DNA of 64,000 bases from Agromyces rhizosphaerae (GTDB taxonomy: Bacteria > Actinomycetota > Actinomycetes > Actinomycetales > Microbacteriaceae), in NCBI RefSeq assembly GCF_027925245.1, contig NZ_BSDP01000001.1, positions 2,232,001-2,296,000 of the forward strand, read 5' to 3'. This document shows, piece by piece, positions 56,896-64,000 of the stretch. Under the pieces are notes generated by a model. It did not search any database. It worked only from the letters and a program-made list of their open reading frames with translations, and had not been told where the DNA came from. The stretch's first letter is position 1, and each line of letters starts with the position of its first letter. Both the position numbers and the translations under genes were made by a program.

Positions 56896-58167
56896 TCACC
56901 GCCGGTGCGGCACGAGCCTCGGCACCCAGACCGTGAACCCGGCCGCGCCGAGCAGCCCGATGACGCCGATCACCGCGGTGGCCGCGGGGAGGCTCCAGGC
57001 GGCGGCGACGGCCGCGACGATCAGCGGCGCGGACGCCCCGCCGGCGTCGTGCAGCGTGCGCCAGGAGCCGAGGAACGGCGCCGGGTCCTCGGGCGGTGCG
57101 AGATCGGCACCGAGGGTCATGAGGATGCCGCTGGAGAGCCCGTTGCCGATGCCGACCACGACCGCCGCGACGACGAACCAGCCCGTCGCGTGCGTCAGGT
57201 CGTGCGTGAGCGCGAGGCCGAGGAACGCCCCGCCCATCAGCACCATCGCAGGCAGGGCCGCCCACAGCCGGCCGAAGCGGTCCATGATCTGCCCGCTGGT
57301 GTAGAACAGCGCGAACTCGAGCGCGCCGGTCAGCCCCACGACCAGGGCGATCACCTCGCCCGGGAGCCCGATCGACACGCCCCAGAGCGGCAGCAGCGAG
57401 ATGCGCGCCTGCCGGACGGCAGCGAGGGATGCCGCGGGCAGGCCGACCCGGGCGAGCAGTCCCCGGTTCCGCCACATCGTGCGCAGCACCCCGTCGGATC
57501 GAGGTCGCCGCTCCGCGCCCGCGCGAGCGGCGGTGGGGAGCAGCCCCTCCGAGCGCAGCTGCTCCTCGGGGTCGCGGCCGAACAGCACGAGGGCGACGAG
57601 CATGGCGAGCGCGGCGATGAAGCACCAGGCGGCCGCGGTCTCGGTGCCGGTGAGGGCCAGCAGGCCGGCTGCGGCGAACGGGCCCGTGAACATCCCCAGC
57701 CGGAACGCGCCGCCCAGCACCGAGAGCGCCCGAGCCCGGTAGTGCAGCGGCACGCGCGTGGTCATGAACGCGTGCCGTGCCAGTCCGAACACCGCGGCGC
57801 TGAGCCCGATGAGCACGACCGCGGCCGCGAGCAGCAGCAGCGTGGGCGCCAACAGCACCGCGATGCCACCGGCCAGGGCGAGGCATCCGGCGATCGCCAT
57901 CGCCCGCCGCTCGCCGATGCGGGCGACCAGCCAGCCCGCGGGCAGGTTGCCGAGCATGCGCGCGGCCACCACGGCGCCGGCGATGAGCGCGGCCTGCGCG
58001 ATGTCGGCGCCCAGGGAGGTCGCGATGACGGGCAGCAGGGGGAGCAGCGCGCCCTCGCCCAGTCCGAACAGCATCGTCGGCCCGTAGATCATGGGCGCGA
58101 AGCGCGCGAGCATACGACGGGTGCCGGGGTCGACGGTCGAATCGCCCGCGGGGATGCGCGAGGTCAC
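56896..58167 (-). CDS. MFS transporter
   Basis: This 423-residue transporter has 12 hydrophobic segments. The N-terminal half contains FAPMIYGPTMLFGLGEGALL and the MFS loop PAGWLVARIGERRAMAIAG; a polar central loop (residues about 200-230) separates the halves. The start is GTG 58167. It resembles set-type and drug-proton antiporters, but the substrate is unknown. It is not obviously tied to the inositol cluster: no shared operator is seen before it. Confidence 0.8.
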   Translation of the reverse strand: MTSRIPAGDSTVDPGTRRMLARFAPMIYGPTMLFGLGEGALLPLLPVIATSLGADIAQAALIAGAVVAARMLGNLPAGWLVARIGERRAMAIAGCLALAGGIAVLLAPTLLLLAAAVVLIGLSAAVFGLARHAFMTTRVPLHYRARALSVLGGAFRLGMFTGPFAAAGLLALTGTETAAAWCFIAALAMLVALVLFGRDPEEQLRSEGLLPTAARAGAERRPRSDGVLRTMWRNRGLLARVGLPAASLAAVRQARISLLPLWGVSIGLPGEVIALVVGLTGALEFALFYTSGQIMDRFGRLWAALPAMVLMGGAFLGLALTHDLTHATGWFVVAAVVVGIGNGLSSGILMTLGADLAPPEDPAPFLGSWRTLHDAGGASAPLIVAAVAAAWSLPAATAVIGVIGLLGAAGFTVWVPRLVPHRR

Positions 58168-58287
58168 GACGCCGGTCGGGCGAGCTGGTGCGCGGCGATC
58201 CCCATCGGTTCAGCATCCACGGTCTCCTCGCCGCGGGCAAGCCGGGACGGGCGGTGCGGCACTGAATCGGGGCGCCCGCGGGCGCCC

Positions 58288-59163
58288 TCAGCCCGCGGCC
58301 GCGAGGAAGTGGCTCGCGCGGGCCATCTCGATCTCCGCCTCGGTGAGGGCGACGCCGTAGGTACTGCGCTCCATGAGCCGCGCGGGCGAGTCCTGGTCGT
58401 AGGTGTACGGCACTCCCAGGTTCGCGGCGAGGTACATCGCGGGGAGCTTCCCGGCCGGGTCGGGCTCGCCGTACTTCACCACGAAGCCGTTGAAGCCCGT
58501 CCAGGCGTGCCCCGCGCCCACGCGCTCGCAGTCCGCGACGTAGTACCGGATCGGCGCCGGGTCCTCGTAGCTGTCGCCGGCGACGTGCGCCGCGGTCAGG
58601 AACTCCCGGCCGCACCCGCCGGTCACGAGTGACGACCGGTGCAGCTCGACCGTCGGCAGAACCTCGACGGTGATGCCGGCCGGTTCGAGGATCTCGTTCG
58701 TTCGCGCCTCGAACGCGCCCACCGGGGCGCACTGGCTGCCGTCGTCGTAGCAGACCGAGATCGGCTGCACGCTCACCCGGAGCTGCTGCACTCCGCCGTC
58801 GGCCGTGCCATCGCCGCCGCTTCCGTCGTCGGCGCCGCCGGCGGGAGGCGCAGGCGCCGGGGCGGCGGCCGTCGAGTCCTCGGGCGACGGGGTCGGCGAC
58901 GCCGATGGCGTTTCCGGAGCCGGCGTCTCAGGGGCATCCGTCGCGCTCGCCGCCTCGACCACGGGCGCAGCCTGCGACCGGACCATGGCTGCACCCGCGA
59001 CCATGCCCAGCGCGACCGATCCCGAGATCAGCAGCACCAGCGCGCCTGCGCCCGCTGCGATGAGGCCGATCGTGCGCTTCGACGGCCCTGCGCCGGTGCG
59101 GGGCTGTGCGTTGGTGGCGGCCTCGTCGTCGGTGCGGGGCGCCTCGTCGGCTCCGTCGCTCAT
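58288..59163 (-). CDS. Membrane-anchored metzincin-like pseudo-protease (paralogue B)
   Basis: This 291-residue protein has a cytoplasmic tail of about 30 residues and one membrane helix (TIGLIAAGAGALVLLISGSV). A Pro/Thr/Ala-rich stalk (about 75-120) leads to an outer domain. The domain shares with its upstream neighbour the pattern VQPISVCYDDG..CAP, CG..FL, DC..VG, TGFNG, NLGV, RLM and LTEAEIEMARAS. In metzincin proteases the segment before NLG is the zinc site HExxHxxGxxH; here it is MYLAANLGVPY (residues 243-253), with no His or Glu left. The Met-turn (RLM) and the closing helix remain. It is the second gene of a two-gene operon, 9 bases after the first. Confidence 0.7.
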   Translation of the reverse strand: MSDGADEAPRTDDEAATNAQPRTGAGPSKRTIGLIAAGAGALVLLISGSVALGMVAGAAMVRSQAAPVVEAASATDAPETPAPETPSASPTPSPEDSTAAAPAPAPPAGGADDGSGGDGTADGGVQQLRVSVQPISVCYDDGSQCAPVGAFEARTNEILEPAGITVEVLPTVELHRSSLVTGGCGREFLTAAHVAGDSYEDPAPIRYYVADCERVGAGHAWTGFNGFVVKYGEPDPAGKLPAMYLAANLGVPYTYDQDSPARLMERSTYGVALTEAEIEMARASHFLAAAG

Positions 59164-59172
59164 GCGGCCACC

Positions 59173-60147
59173 CTAGCCAGCGACCGGCTCCAGGAACCGG
59201 GATTCGCGAGCCTGTGAGATCTCGTCCTCGAGGAGCAGGTTCCCGGAGTCCAGGATCGTGGGATTCATCAGCGCACCCGGCTGGTAGGCGGGATCGGCGA
59301 GTTGCCGGGTCGACAGCCCGAGGTTGTAGCCGACGTACCTGGCGACGACGATCGGTGCCGCGTCGATCAGCTCGGGATGCACGCTCATGCCGTTGAACCC
59401 CACCCAGCCGTTGCCGCCCACCTCAGCGCAGTTCGCGATGAACAGCTTCAGCGGGGCCGGCTCGCGGAGGCTGTCGGGCAGTACGGCCTCCACCTCGTCG
59501 AGGAACGCCCCGCCGCATTCCGCCTCGACGAGTCTGGTCGAGTCGAGCGTCTCGGCGGGCAGGACGACGACGTCGATCGCCGCCTGCGCCCAGATCTCGT
59601 CGAGCAGTGCCTCGTCGACCGCTGCGGGCGCGCACTCCGTGCCGTCGTCGAGGCACACCGAGATGGGCTGCACGCGCACCTGCAGCGGTGTCAACGACTG
59701 GGGTGCGTGGTCGCCCTCGAGCGTGCTGCACGCGAGCACGCCGTCGGCGATGCCGGTGACGAAGGTGCCCTCGGGGCACTGCTGGTCGGGTAGTTCGCCG
59801 GGCTCGCCCTGCGGGCCTGCGGGACCGGGTTCGCCCTGCTCGCCCTGCGGGCCCGGCTCGCCCTTCGGCCCGGCAACGCCCTCCGCCCCCCTGGCGCTCC
59901 ACGACACCGCGGTCGCCTTCGCTCCGCACTCGGGAGCCTCGCCACCGAAGGTCACGTCGGCGAGCCGCCCCTTGTCATCGAGGCAGGCGTGGAACTCTGT
60001 CGGCGTCTCGTCTGCGGCCACCGCGGTCCCGGTCACGAGCACCGCCGCGAGTGCGACGAGCGTCGCCCCTGTCGCGGCGGTCCGCCGCCCCGGGGCTCGG
60101 CTGCGGGACGGGCGAACAGGGGTTCCGGGGTGGTCGGTGCTGCGCAT
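59173..60147 (-). CDS. Secreted metzincin-like pseudo-protease with collagen-like repeat (paralogue A)
   Basis: This 324-residue protein has a basic-hydrophobic export signal (TGATLVALAAVLVTGTAVA, residues 27-45). A Gly-X-Y run of about 11 triplets at 87-118 (GPKGEPGPQGEQGEPG and more) follows. From residue 155 it has a globular domain homologous to that of the next gene. The domain has paired cysteines (VCLDDG..CAP, CGG, NC), GWVGFNG and, in place of a zinc motif, RYVGYNLGLST at 270-280. The consensus HELGHNLGLSH aligns without gaps, with all three His and the Glu replaced. ALMNPT follows as Met-turn. It is therefore probably a non-catalytic relative used for binding. Function unknown. Confidence 0.72.
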   Translation of the reverse strand: MRSTDHPGTPVRPSRSRAPGRRTAATGATLVALAAVLVTGTAVAADETPTEFHACLDDKGRLADVTFGGEAPECGAKATAVSWSARGAEGVAGPKGEPGPQGEQGEPGPAGPQGEPGELPDQQCPEGTFVTGIADGVLACSTLEGDHAPQSLTPLQVRVQPISVCLDDGTECAPAAVDEALLDEIWAQAAIDVVVLPAETLDSTRLVEAECGGAFLDEVEAVLPDSLREPAPLKLFIANCAEVGGNGWVGFNGMSVHPELIDAAPIVVARYVGYNLGLSTRQLADPAYQPGALMNPTILDSGNLLLEDEISQARESRFLEPVAG

Positions 60148-60304
60148 GCTCGCACGCTATTGGCGCCGCATCCGCCCCCGCATCGGTCGTCCGACCGATC
60201 ATGGCCGCAGGGTTACCAGTCGGAACACACCGCGGGCAAGGGCTTCCCCCGGACGCCCGGTGGTGGTTTGCTGAGCACTACCTGAATGAAAGAAGGGCAC
60301 CCCC

Positions 60305-60562
60305 ATGGGATTCTTCGCATTTCTCATCCTCGGCCTCATCGCCGGAGCGATCGCCAAGCTGATCCTCCCCGGCAAGCAGGGCGGGGGCTGGTTCATCACG
60401 CTGCTGCTCGGCGTGGTCGGCGCGCTCCTCGGCGGCTGGCTGGGCAGCGTCCTCTTCGGCATCGGTCTGGAGAACTTCTGGAGCTGGCAGACGTGGATCG
60501 TCGCCATCCTCGGATCGATCGTCGTCCTCCTCATCTTCGGCCTGTTCACGCGCAAGCGCTGA
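60305..60562 (+). CDS. GlsB/YeaQ/YmgE-family membrane protein
   Basis: This 85-residue protein has three hydrophobic helices separated by short loops. It begins MGFFAFLILGLIAGAIAKLI, contains the family motif LPGKQGGGWFITLLLGVVGALLGGWLG and ends FGLFTRKR. Members are called stress-response transglycosylase-associated proteins, although no enzyme activity is established. The ATG at 60305 is preceded by GAAAGAAGGG. A strong GGATGCC hairpin follows. Confidence 0.9.
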   Translation: MGFFAFLILGLIAGAIAKLILPGKQGGGWFITLLLGVVGALLGGWLGSVLFGIGLENFWSWQTWIVAILGSIVVLLIFGLFTRKR

Positions 60563-60573
60563 GCACGAACGAG

Positions 60574-60607
60574 GGATGCCGCGGCGGAACGTCCCGCCGC
60601 GGCATCC
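60574..60607 (+). terminator. Hairpin terminator after the GlsB-like gene
   Basis: GGATGCCGCGGCGG pairs perfectly with CCGCCGCGGCATCC (14 bp) around the loop AACGTC, 11 bases after the stop. Another hairpin built on GGATGCC. Confidence 0.8.
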
Positions 60608-60676
60608 GTCGTTCTTGGGTGGAAAACTTCTCCCCTGCGTGGCGCCATTCACGCGTGGAATGCGAGTGCCGAGCTC

Positions 60677-60712
60677 TGTCAAAATCATCTCATTTTTGCT
60701 ATGTTTTTGACA
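60677..60712. promoter_or_regulatory. Inverted repeat operator before the AbiEi-like antitoxin
   Basis: TGTCAAAA at 60677-60684 and TTTTGACA at 60705-60712 form perfect 8-bp arms around 20 bases. The site lies 17 bases before the ATG and is much richer in A+T than the flanks. AbiEi antitoxins repress their own operon by binding inverted repeats, which fits this position. Confidence 0.55.
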
Positions 60713-60728
60713 CTGAGGTATTGGGGAC

Positions 60729-61280
60729 ATGACTGCTCGCACAGAACTGATGGCCATCGCAGCCGAACAAGACGGCTACGTCACCCTCGACGACGCGCGC
60801 GCCCTCGGGATCGCTGCGCGTGACCTGCAACAGCTCGCGTACCGCGGCAAGATCATGCGTGAAGCCACCGGCGTCTATAGGTTCGAGGAGTTCCCTGTGA
60901 CTCGAGCCGCCAGCTTCCGGTTCGCCGTGCTCTGGACCGGCAGGCCGGAGGCGGCGCTCTCGCACGACACCGCGCTGAGTCTCCTCGAGCTCTCGGACAT
61001 CAACCCGCCCAAGACGCACGTCACGGTGGGAGTGGGAGAGCGCATTCGACGAGCGGGAGGCGTGGGGATCGTCGTCCACAACGAGGACCTTGCGTCCAAG
61101 GACCTCGGTTGGTGGGAGGGTATTCGCTGCGTGAAGCCATACACGGCGATCCGGCAGGCTATCGACACGCACGTGCCGTTCCAGCTCGTCAACCAGGCGA
61201 TCGGGGAAGCCCGCGCTCGAGGCAGCATTACGGACGCCGAGCAGGTCACGCTCCGCAGCAGGCTCGAAGGAGAACGGTGA
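60729..61280 (+). CDS. AbiEi-type antitoxin (type IV toxin-antitoxin)
   Basis: This 183-residue protein has an N-terminal winged-helix domain (ELMAIAAEQDGYVTLDDARA, LQQLAYRGKIMREATGVYRF, residues about 6-55) and the C-terminal AbiEi domain with LSHDTALSLLELSDINPPKTHVTVG and IRCVKPYTAIRQAID. In intact systems this antitoxin counters the AbiEii nucleotidyltransferase toxin encoded just downstream. Here the next frame is only 33 codons long, so the toxin appears lost. An A+T-rich inverted repeat precedes the gene and is the likely operator. The base composition is lower in G+C than the core genes, which suggests acquired DNA. Confidence 0.85.
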   Translation: MTARTELMAIAAEQDGYVTLDDARALGIAARDLQQLAYRGKIMREATGVYRFEEFPVTRAASFRFAVLWTGRPEAALSHDTALSLLELSDINPPKTHVTVGVGERIRRAGGVGIVVHNEDLASKDLGWWEGIRCVKPYTAIRQAIDTHVPFQLVNQAIGEARARGSITDAEQVTLRSRLEGER

Positions 61281-61378
61281 GCGATCCATTCTCGGCGTTG
61301 CCCGCGAAAGACCGCACCCCGGCCAGTGCGTCGATCCTGAGCGAACGTCGTGCATTTATCGAGAGCACGACGGCCCGA
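61277..61378 (+). pseudogene. Possible remnant of the toxin gene after the AbiEi antitoxin
   Basis: A GTG overlapping the antitoxin stop opens a frame of 33 codons (VSDPFSALPAKDRTPASASI, then LSERRAFIESTTAR and TAG). The overlapping start is exactly the arrangement used by antitoxin-toxin pairs. The product is too short to be an AbiEii toxin, whose nucleotidyltransferase motifs are absent. A decayed or truncated toxin start is the best reading, but a chance frame cannot be excluded. Confidence 0.4.
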
Positions 61379-61815
61379 TAGCCAGACTGGGCCTGCTCAT
61401 GATCTGGCGGCGTGGACAACGACCCCTACCCGTTACATGCGCGCCCGCGCCGAGTCGCCGAACGTTCCGTCGCGGCATCCGTCGTCTCCGGGCGATGACG
61501 GGGCGGCGACGTCATCGACGGTCCCGCCCTCTGCGCGCTCGCCGTCGAGCGCAACTCCCGCCGTGTGACGCTGAATGCGTGCTCGAGTGTCATCCTCGAA
61601 CGCCAAAATGTTCGTCAACCATGACTTGTGTGTAGTTTCGACCTACCAGCTCGTCAAACTCGGCGCCGTCGCGGCGGGTGCGGGCGGATGCCTCGGAGGT
61701 GGCGTCCGCCGAGGACTGACAACTGCTCACTATTTCTGCACAGGCTGCAATACGGGGCTCTCGGGTCCGCTAGATTTCGGGCGCGGCCGTGTAGTCAGCC
61801 GTATTGCGGTGAGGC
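61379..61815. other. Gene-poor stretch between antitoxin and broken Rhs-type gene
   Basis: About 440 bases hold no credible gene. Short overlapping frames have no protein-like composition or ribosome site. The composition is mixed, with A+T-richer patches such as CGCCAAAATGTTCGTCAACC at 61600-61619. It looks like decayed accessory DNA; the promoter of the following gene should lie in the last 100 bases. Confidence 0.5.
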
Positions 61816-63097
61816 GTGCGGAGGTCGAGACGGTTGATGCGGTGGGTGCTCGGGTCGGGTCGGTATTGGCTGGCGGGGGCACTTGCGGTGCTGTTGGTCG
61901 CGGGCGTCGCGTTCACCGCGACAGGGGGCTTCGGCACCGGCGCTGACGATGCCGATGCGGTGGACTGTTCTGCGAGTGAGGCGGAGTCGGCGGCGGATGC
62001 GGCGAGGGTTGCGGTCGCGTGCGGGTTCGAGGTCGAGGTCACGGGGGAGCGTACGCCGTGGGAGACGTCGTGGGCGCAGCCTGATGGTCTGAGCCGTTTG
62101 GATGTCTCGGCGGTTCCGGTGCGTGTCGAGGTCGATGGCGAGTGGGTCGAGCCTGATTCGTCGCTGGTGGTGGACGAGAACGGCGATGTTGCTGTGGCTG
62201 CGCCGGTGTATCCGACGGTGCTGAACCCTGGTGGTGCCGCCGGTGCGGGGCGTGCGTTGGGGGTGATCGAGCGTGAGGGGATGCGTCTGGAGGTCGGGTT
62301 CCCGTTGGATCTGCCGATCCCGGAGGTGTCGGGCACGCAGGCGGTGTACTAGCTCGCCGAGGGTGTCCGGATGATTGTCTCGGTCAATGCGGATGGGGCG
62401 GGCTTCATGCCGGTCATCGAGCTGGCGGACCCTGATGCCGCCGACCGGCTCGCCACCCTGCTGGAGGGGGCCGAGGCGTCACGGACCGCGCCGGGCGCGC
62501 AGGGCCTTGATGTGACGTTCGGGATGCGGATGTCGGATGGTCTCCGGATGCGTTCGGACCCGCAGGACGGCGGTGCGGTGTTCGTCGTGGACGATGCGGA
62601 TGAGGTGCACTTCACGGTTGCACCTCCGGTGATGTGGGACTCGAGCGGTCCGAACCCGGTGCTGGGTAGGGAGGTGACCGAGGTCGGCCAGGCCGATCGG
62701 ACCCGGTCGCCGGCCGAGGGGGACGTGATCGTTCCGATGGCTACGACGATCTCCGACGATGCGCTGGTGATCTCCCCGGACGAGGGCATGCTGAGCGATC
62801 CGGATACGACGTGGCCGGTGTACATCGATCCGAACTACGGGCCCCGGACCCCGAGTGAGTGGGTGGCGGTGCGCACGGGCGGGTACACCGGGACGCTGTA
62901 TAAGTGGAGCGACATCAGCTCGACGATGCAGGGGCAGGGCGTTGGCCTGTGCAGTCACGTGGCGTCGTGCAACACGGTGTTCACGCAGCGGCTGGCGTGG
63001 GAGTTCGGTGGGATGGCGACCATCCGCAACCTGGATGAGGACGACATCGTGAGTGCGTCATTCCGTGTCAACGGGGTGCACGCGGCCTCCTGCGAGG
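61816..63097 (+). pseudogene. Broken secreted Rhs/DNRLRE-type protein gene (N-terminal part)
   Basis: One continuous frame runs from GTG 61816 (or ATG 61837, with GGAGG upstream) to 63097, interrupted only by a TAG at 62350-62352. The N-terminus is a signal peptide or anchor (YWLAGALAVLLVAGVAFTA). Segments such as ERTPWETSWAQPDG and VPVRVEVDGEWVEPDSSLVV are typical of the pre-repeat region of large actinobacterial Rhs/YD-repeat secreted proteins. A DNRLRE-like region (NTVFTQRLAWEFGGMATIRN, SASFRVNGVHAASC) follows. The frame is cut at 63098 by an IS3-family element, so repeats and any toxin tip are missing. Codons often end in T or G, unlike core genes here. It is nonfunctional as it stands, unless the stop is a sequencing error. 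Confidence 0.72.
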
Positions 63098-64000
63098 TGA
63101 TTCGGCCTGGGTTTCGTTCCTATCGGTTTCCCTGTCCGGCGGTTGCCGGCAGGCCTGATTCTTGGTCAGCGTAGTAGGCCTGCTCGACCTCGATCGGGGT
63201 GCGCAGGTCGAGTTCGCCGTGCAGCCGCTGGTTGTTCCACCACCACACGTACTCGAGGGTGGCCAGTTCGACCTGCTCGACGGTCCGCCATGGCCCGCGG
63301 CGGCGGATCAGCTCGGTCTTGTAGAGCCCATTGACGGCTTCGGCGAGGGCGTTGTCGTACGAGTCGCCGACGGTTCCGGTGGACGGTTGCGCGCCGAGCT
63401 CGGCGATCCGGTCGGTGTACACCACGGCGAGGTAGTTCGACCCGTGATCGGCATGATGGACCAGCCCGTCCAGGTTCCCGCCGGCGGCCCACGCGGCCAT
63501 GTTCAGCGCCTGCAACGGCAGGATGTCTGCCTTCAACGTGGCGGCGACGTTCCAGCCGACGATCCGGCGCGAGTACACGTCGGTCACGAACGCGACGTAC
63601 GCGAACCCGGACCAGGTGGCGACGTAGGTGACGTCGGCCACCCATAGCCGCCGCGGACCGGGTGCGGTGAACCGTCGCTGGACGAGATCCTTCGGCTTGG
63701 CTTGCGCCTGATCGGGCTTCGTCGTGAAAATCTTCTTCGACCGCCGCACTCCACGGACTCCGGCCAGCCGCATCAGCCGCTCGGTCTGGTCCCGGCCGAC
63801 ATCCCAGCCCTGCCGGCACAGCAGGGCGTGCATCTTGCGGCGCCCGTACACGCCGTAGTTCTCCGCATGCAGTCGAGCGACTTCCGGTATGAGCAACTCA
63901 TCGCGCAACGCCCTGGCCGAGGGCACACGGGCCCTCGCCGCCCGGTACCCGCGGGCGGTGACGAACCCTCGCACGGCCGGGCGCAGCACCCGGCAGATGA
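63098..64000 (-). mobile_element. IS3-family insertion sequence, partial (runs off the window)
   Basis: The element begins with TGATTCGG at 63098, where homology of the broken Rhs-type protein stops, 22 bases beyond the transposase stop codon. IS3-family ends start with TG. The transposase OrfB occupies most of it; OrfA and the other end lie beyond base 64000. The exact right end and target duplication cannot be confirmed without the second end. Confidence 0.75.
63120..64000 (-). CDS. IS3-family transposase OrfB, N-terminus beyond the window
   Basis: This integrase-type DDE transposase catalyses transposition of its element. About 293 residues are visible and the frame is still open at base 64000, where ICRVLRP is typical of the OrfB start region. 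The HTH_21 segment NYGVYGRRKMHALL is followed by the rve catalytic core: first Asp in LWVADVTYVATW, second in HHADHGSNYLAV, and Glu in YDNALAEAVNGLYKTELI, with the family spacing. The C-terminal WWWNNQRLHGELDLRTPIEVE is intact, so it may be active. In IS3 elements OrfB is made by a -1 frameshift from OrfA, which is not in the window. Confidence 0.9.
   Translation of the reverse strand, partial: ICRVLRPAVRGFVTARGYRAARARVPSARALRDELLIPEVARLHAENYGVYGRRKMHALLCRQGWDVGRDQTERLMRLAGVRGVRRSKKIFTTKPDQAQAKPKDLVQRRFTAPGPRRLWVADVTYVATWSGFAYVAFVTDVYSRRIVGWNVAATLKADILPLQALNMAAWAAGGNLDGLVHHADHGSNYLAVVYTDRIAELGAQPSTGTVGDSYDNALAEAVNGLYKTELIRRRGPWRTVEQVELATLEYVWWWNNQRLHGELDLRTPIEVEQAYYADQESGLPATAGQGNR

Noticed and set aside
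61575..61946. Frame of 123 codons before the broken Rhs-type gene
   Set aside because: It has no ribosome site, no domain pattern, a Gly/Arg-rich tail that overlaps the signal peptide region of the next gene in another frame, and no conserved feature.

Overview
The window is very G+C-rich, densely packed DNA with bacterial tRNAs, GTG starts and stop/start overlaps. The gene set (SCO4848-like protein, DUF3180 beside folK, bacterial PH-domain proteins, RadA, ClpC, a Corynebacterium-type iol cluster) points to a chromosomal segment of an actinobacterium. The abundant GGATGC/GCATCC words and the hairpins built from them suggest Microbacteriaceae, for example an Agromyces-like genus. This placement is inferred from gene content and style, not from a marker comparison.

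Layout. 1-787: the end of a serine dehydratase gene, then tRNA-Phe, tRNA-Asp and tRNA-Glu on the minus strand. 788-6250: a secreted M23 peptidase behind a 9-bp-period repeat array, a TetR/monooxygenase pair with a palindromic operator, pyrophosphatase and tilS. 6353-17459: a housekeeping block with hpt, ftsH, then a tightly overlapping run folE-folP-folB-folK-DUF3180-PH-PH-DUF2520-panC, then lysS and a 52-residue membrane protein. 18313-22239: a fructose PTS operon (DeoR regulator, fruK, fruA) behind five tandem decamers. 22240-22777: non-coding, with a C-rich repeat tract and a three-copy inverted repeat. 22778-38622: mixed genes including a DUF559-type protein, cardiolipin synthase, pirin, clpC, an APH-like phosphotransferase, an ArgA-like acetyltransferase, radA, tRNA-Ser, a TRIC channel, a large LuxR-type ATPase regulator and a Bcr/CflA exporter.

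38692-42758 holds a cytoplasmic sulfatase, a Tat-exported multicopper oxidase behind a CsoR-like palindrome, and the formylglycine-generating enzyme (FGE) needed to mature the sulfatase. FGE is a copper enzyme, so the block may link copper status and sulfatase maturation. 42821-56847 is a complete myo-inositol catabolic locus: a GntR-type IolR regulator divergent from iolC-aldolase-iolA-iolB-iolD-iolE-iolG-iolH-SDR, then a convergent isomerase and an IolT-type transporter, with a tautomerase divergent from the transporter. The same 10-bp operator, TGTNAKGACA, occurs in both divergent promoter regions and gives a simple regulon model.

56896-64000 is more accessory. It has an MFS transporter and two tandem secreted paralogues that look like metzincin proteases that have lost every zinc ligand; one carries a short collagen-like stretch. 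A GlsB-type protein follows, then an AbiEi antitoxin with no intact toxin, an Rhs-type secreted protein broken by a stop codon, and an IS3-family element inserted in that gene. Codon use changes in this last part, which fits acquired DNA that is decaying.
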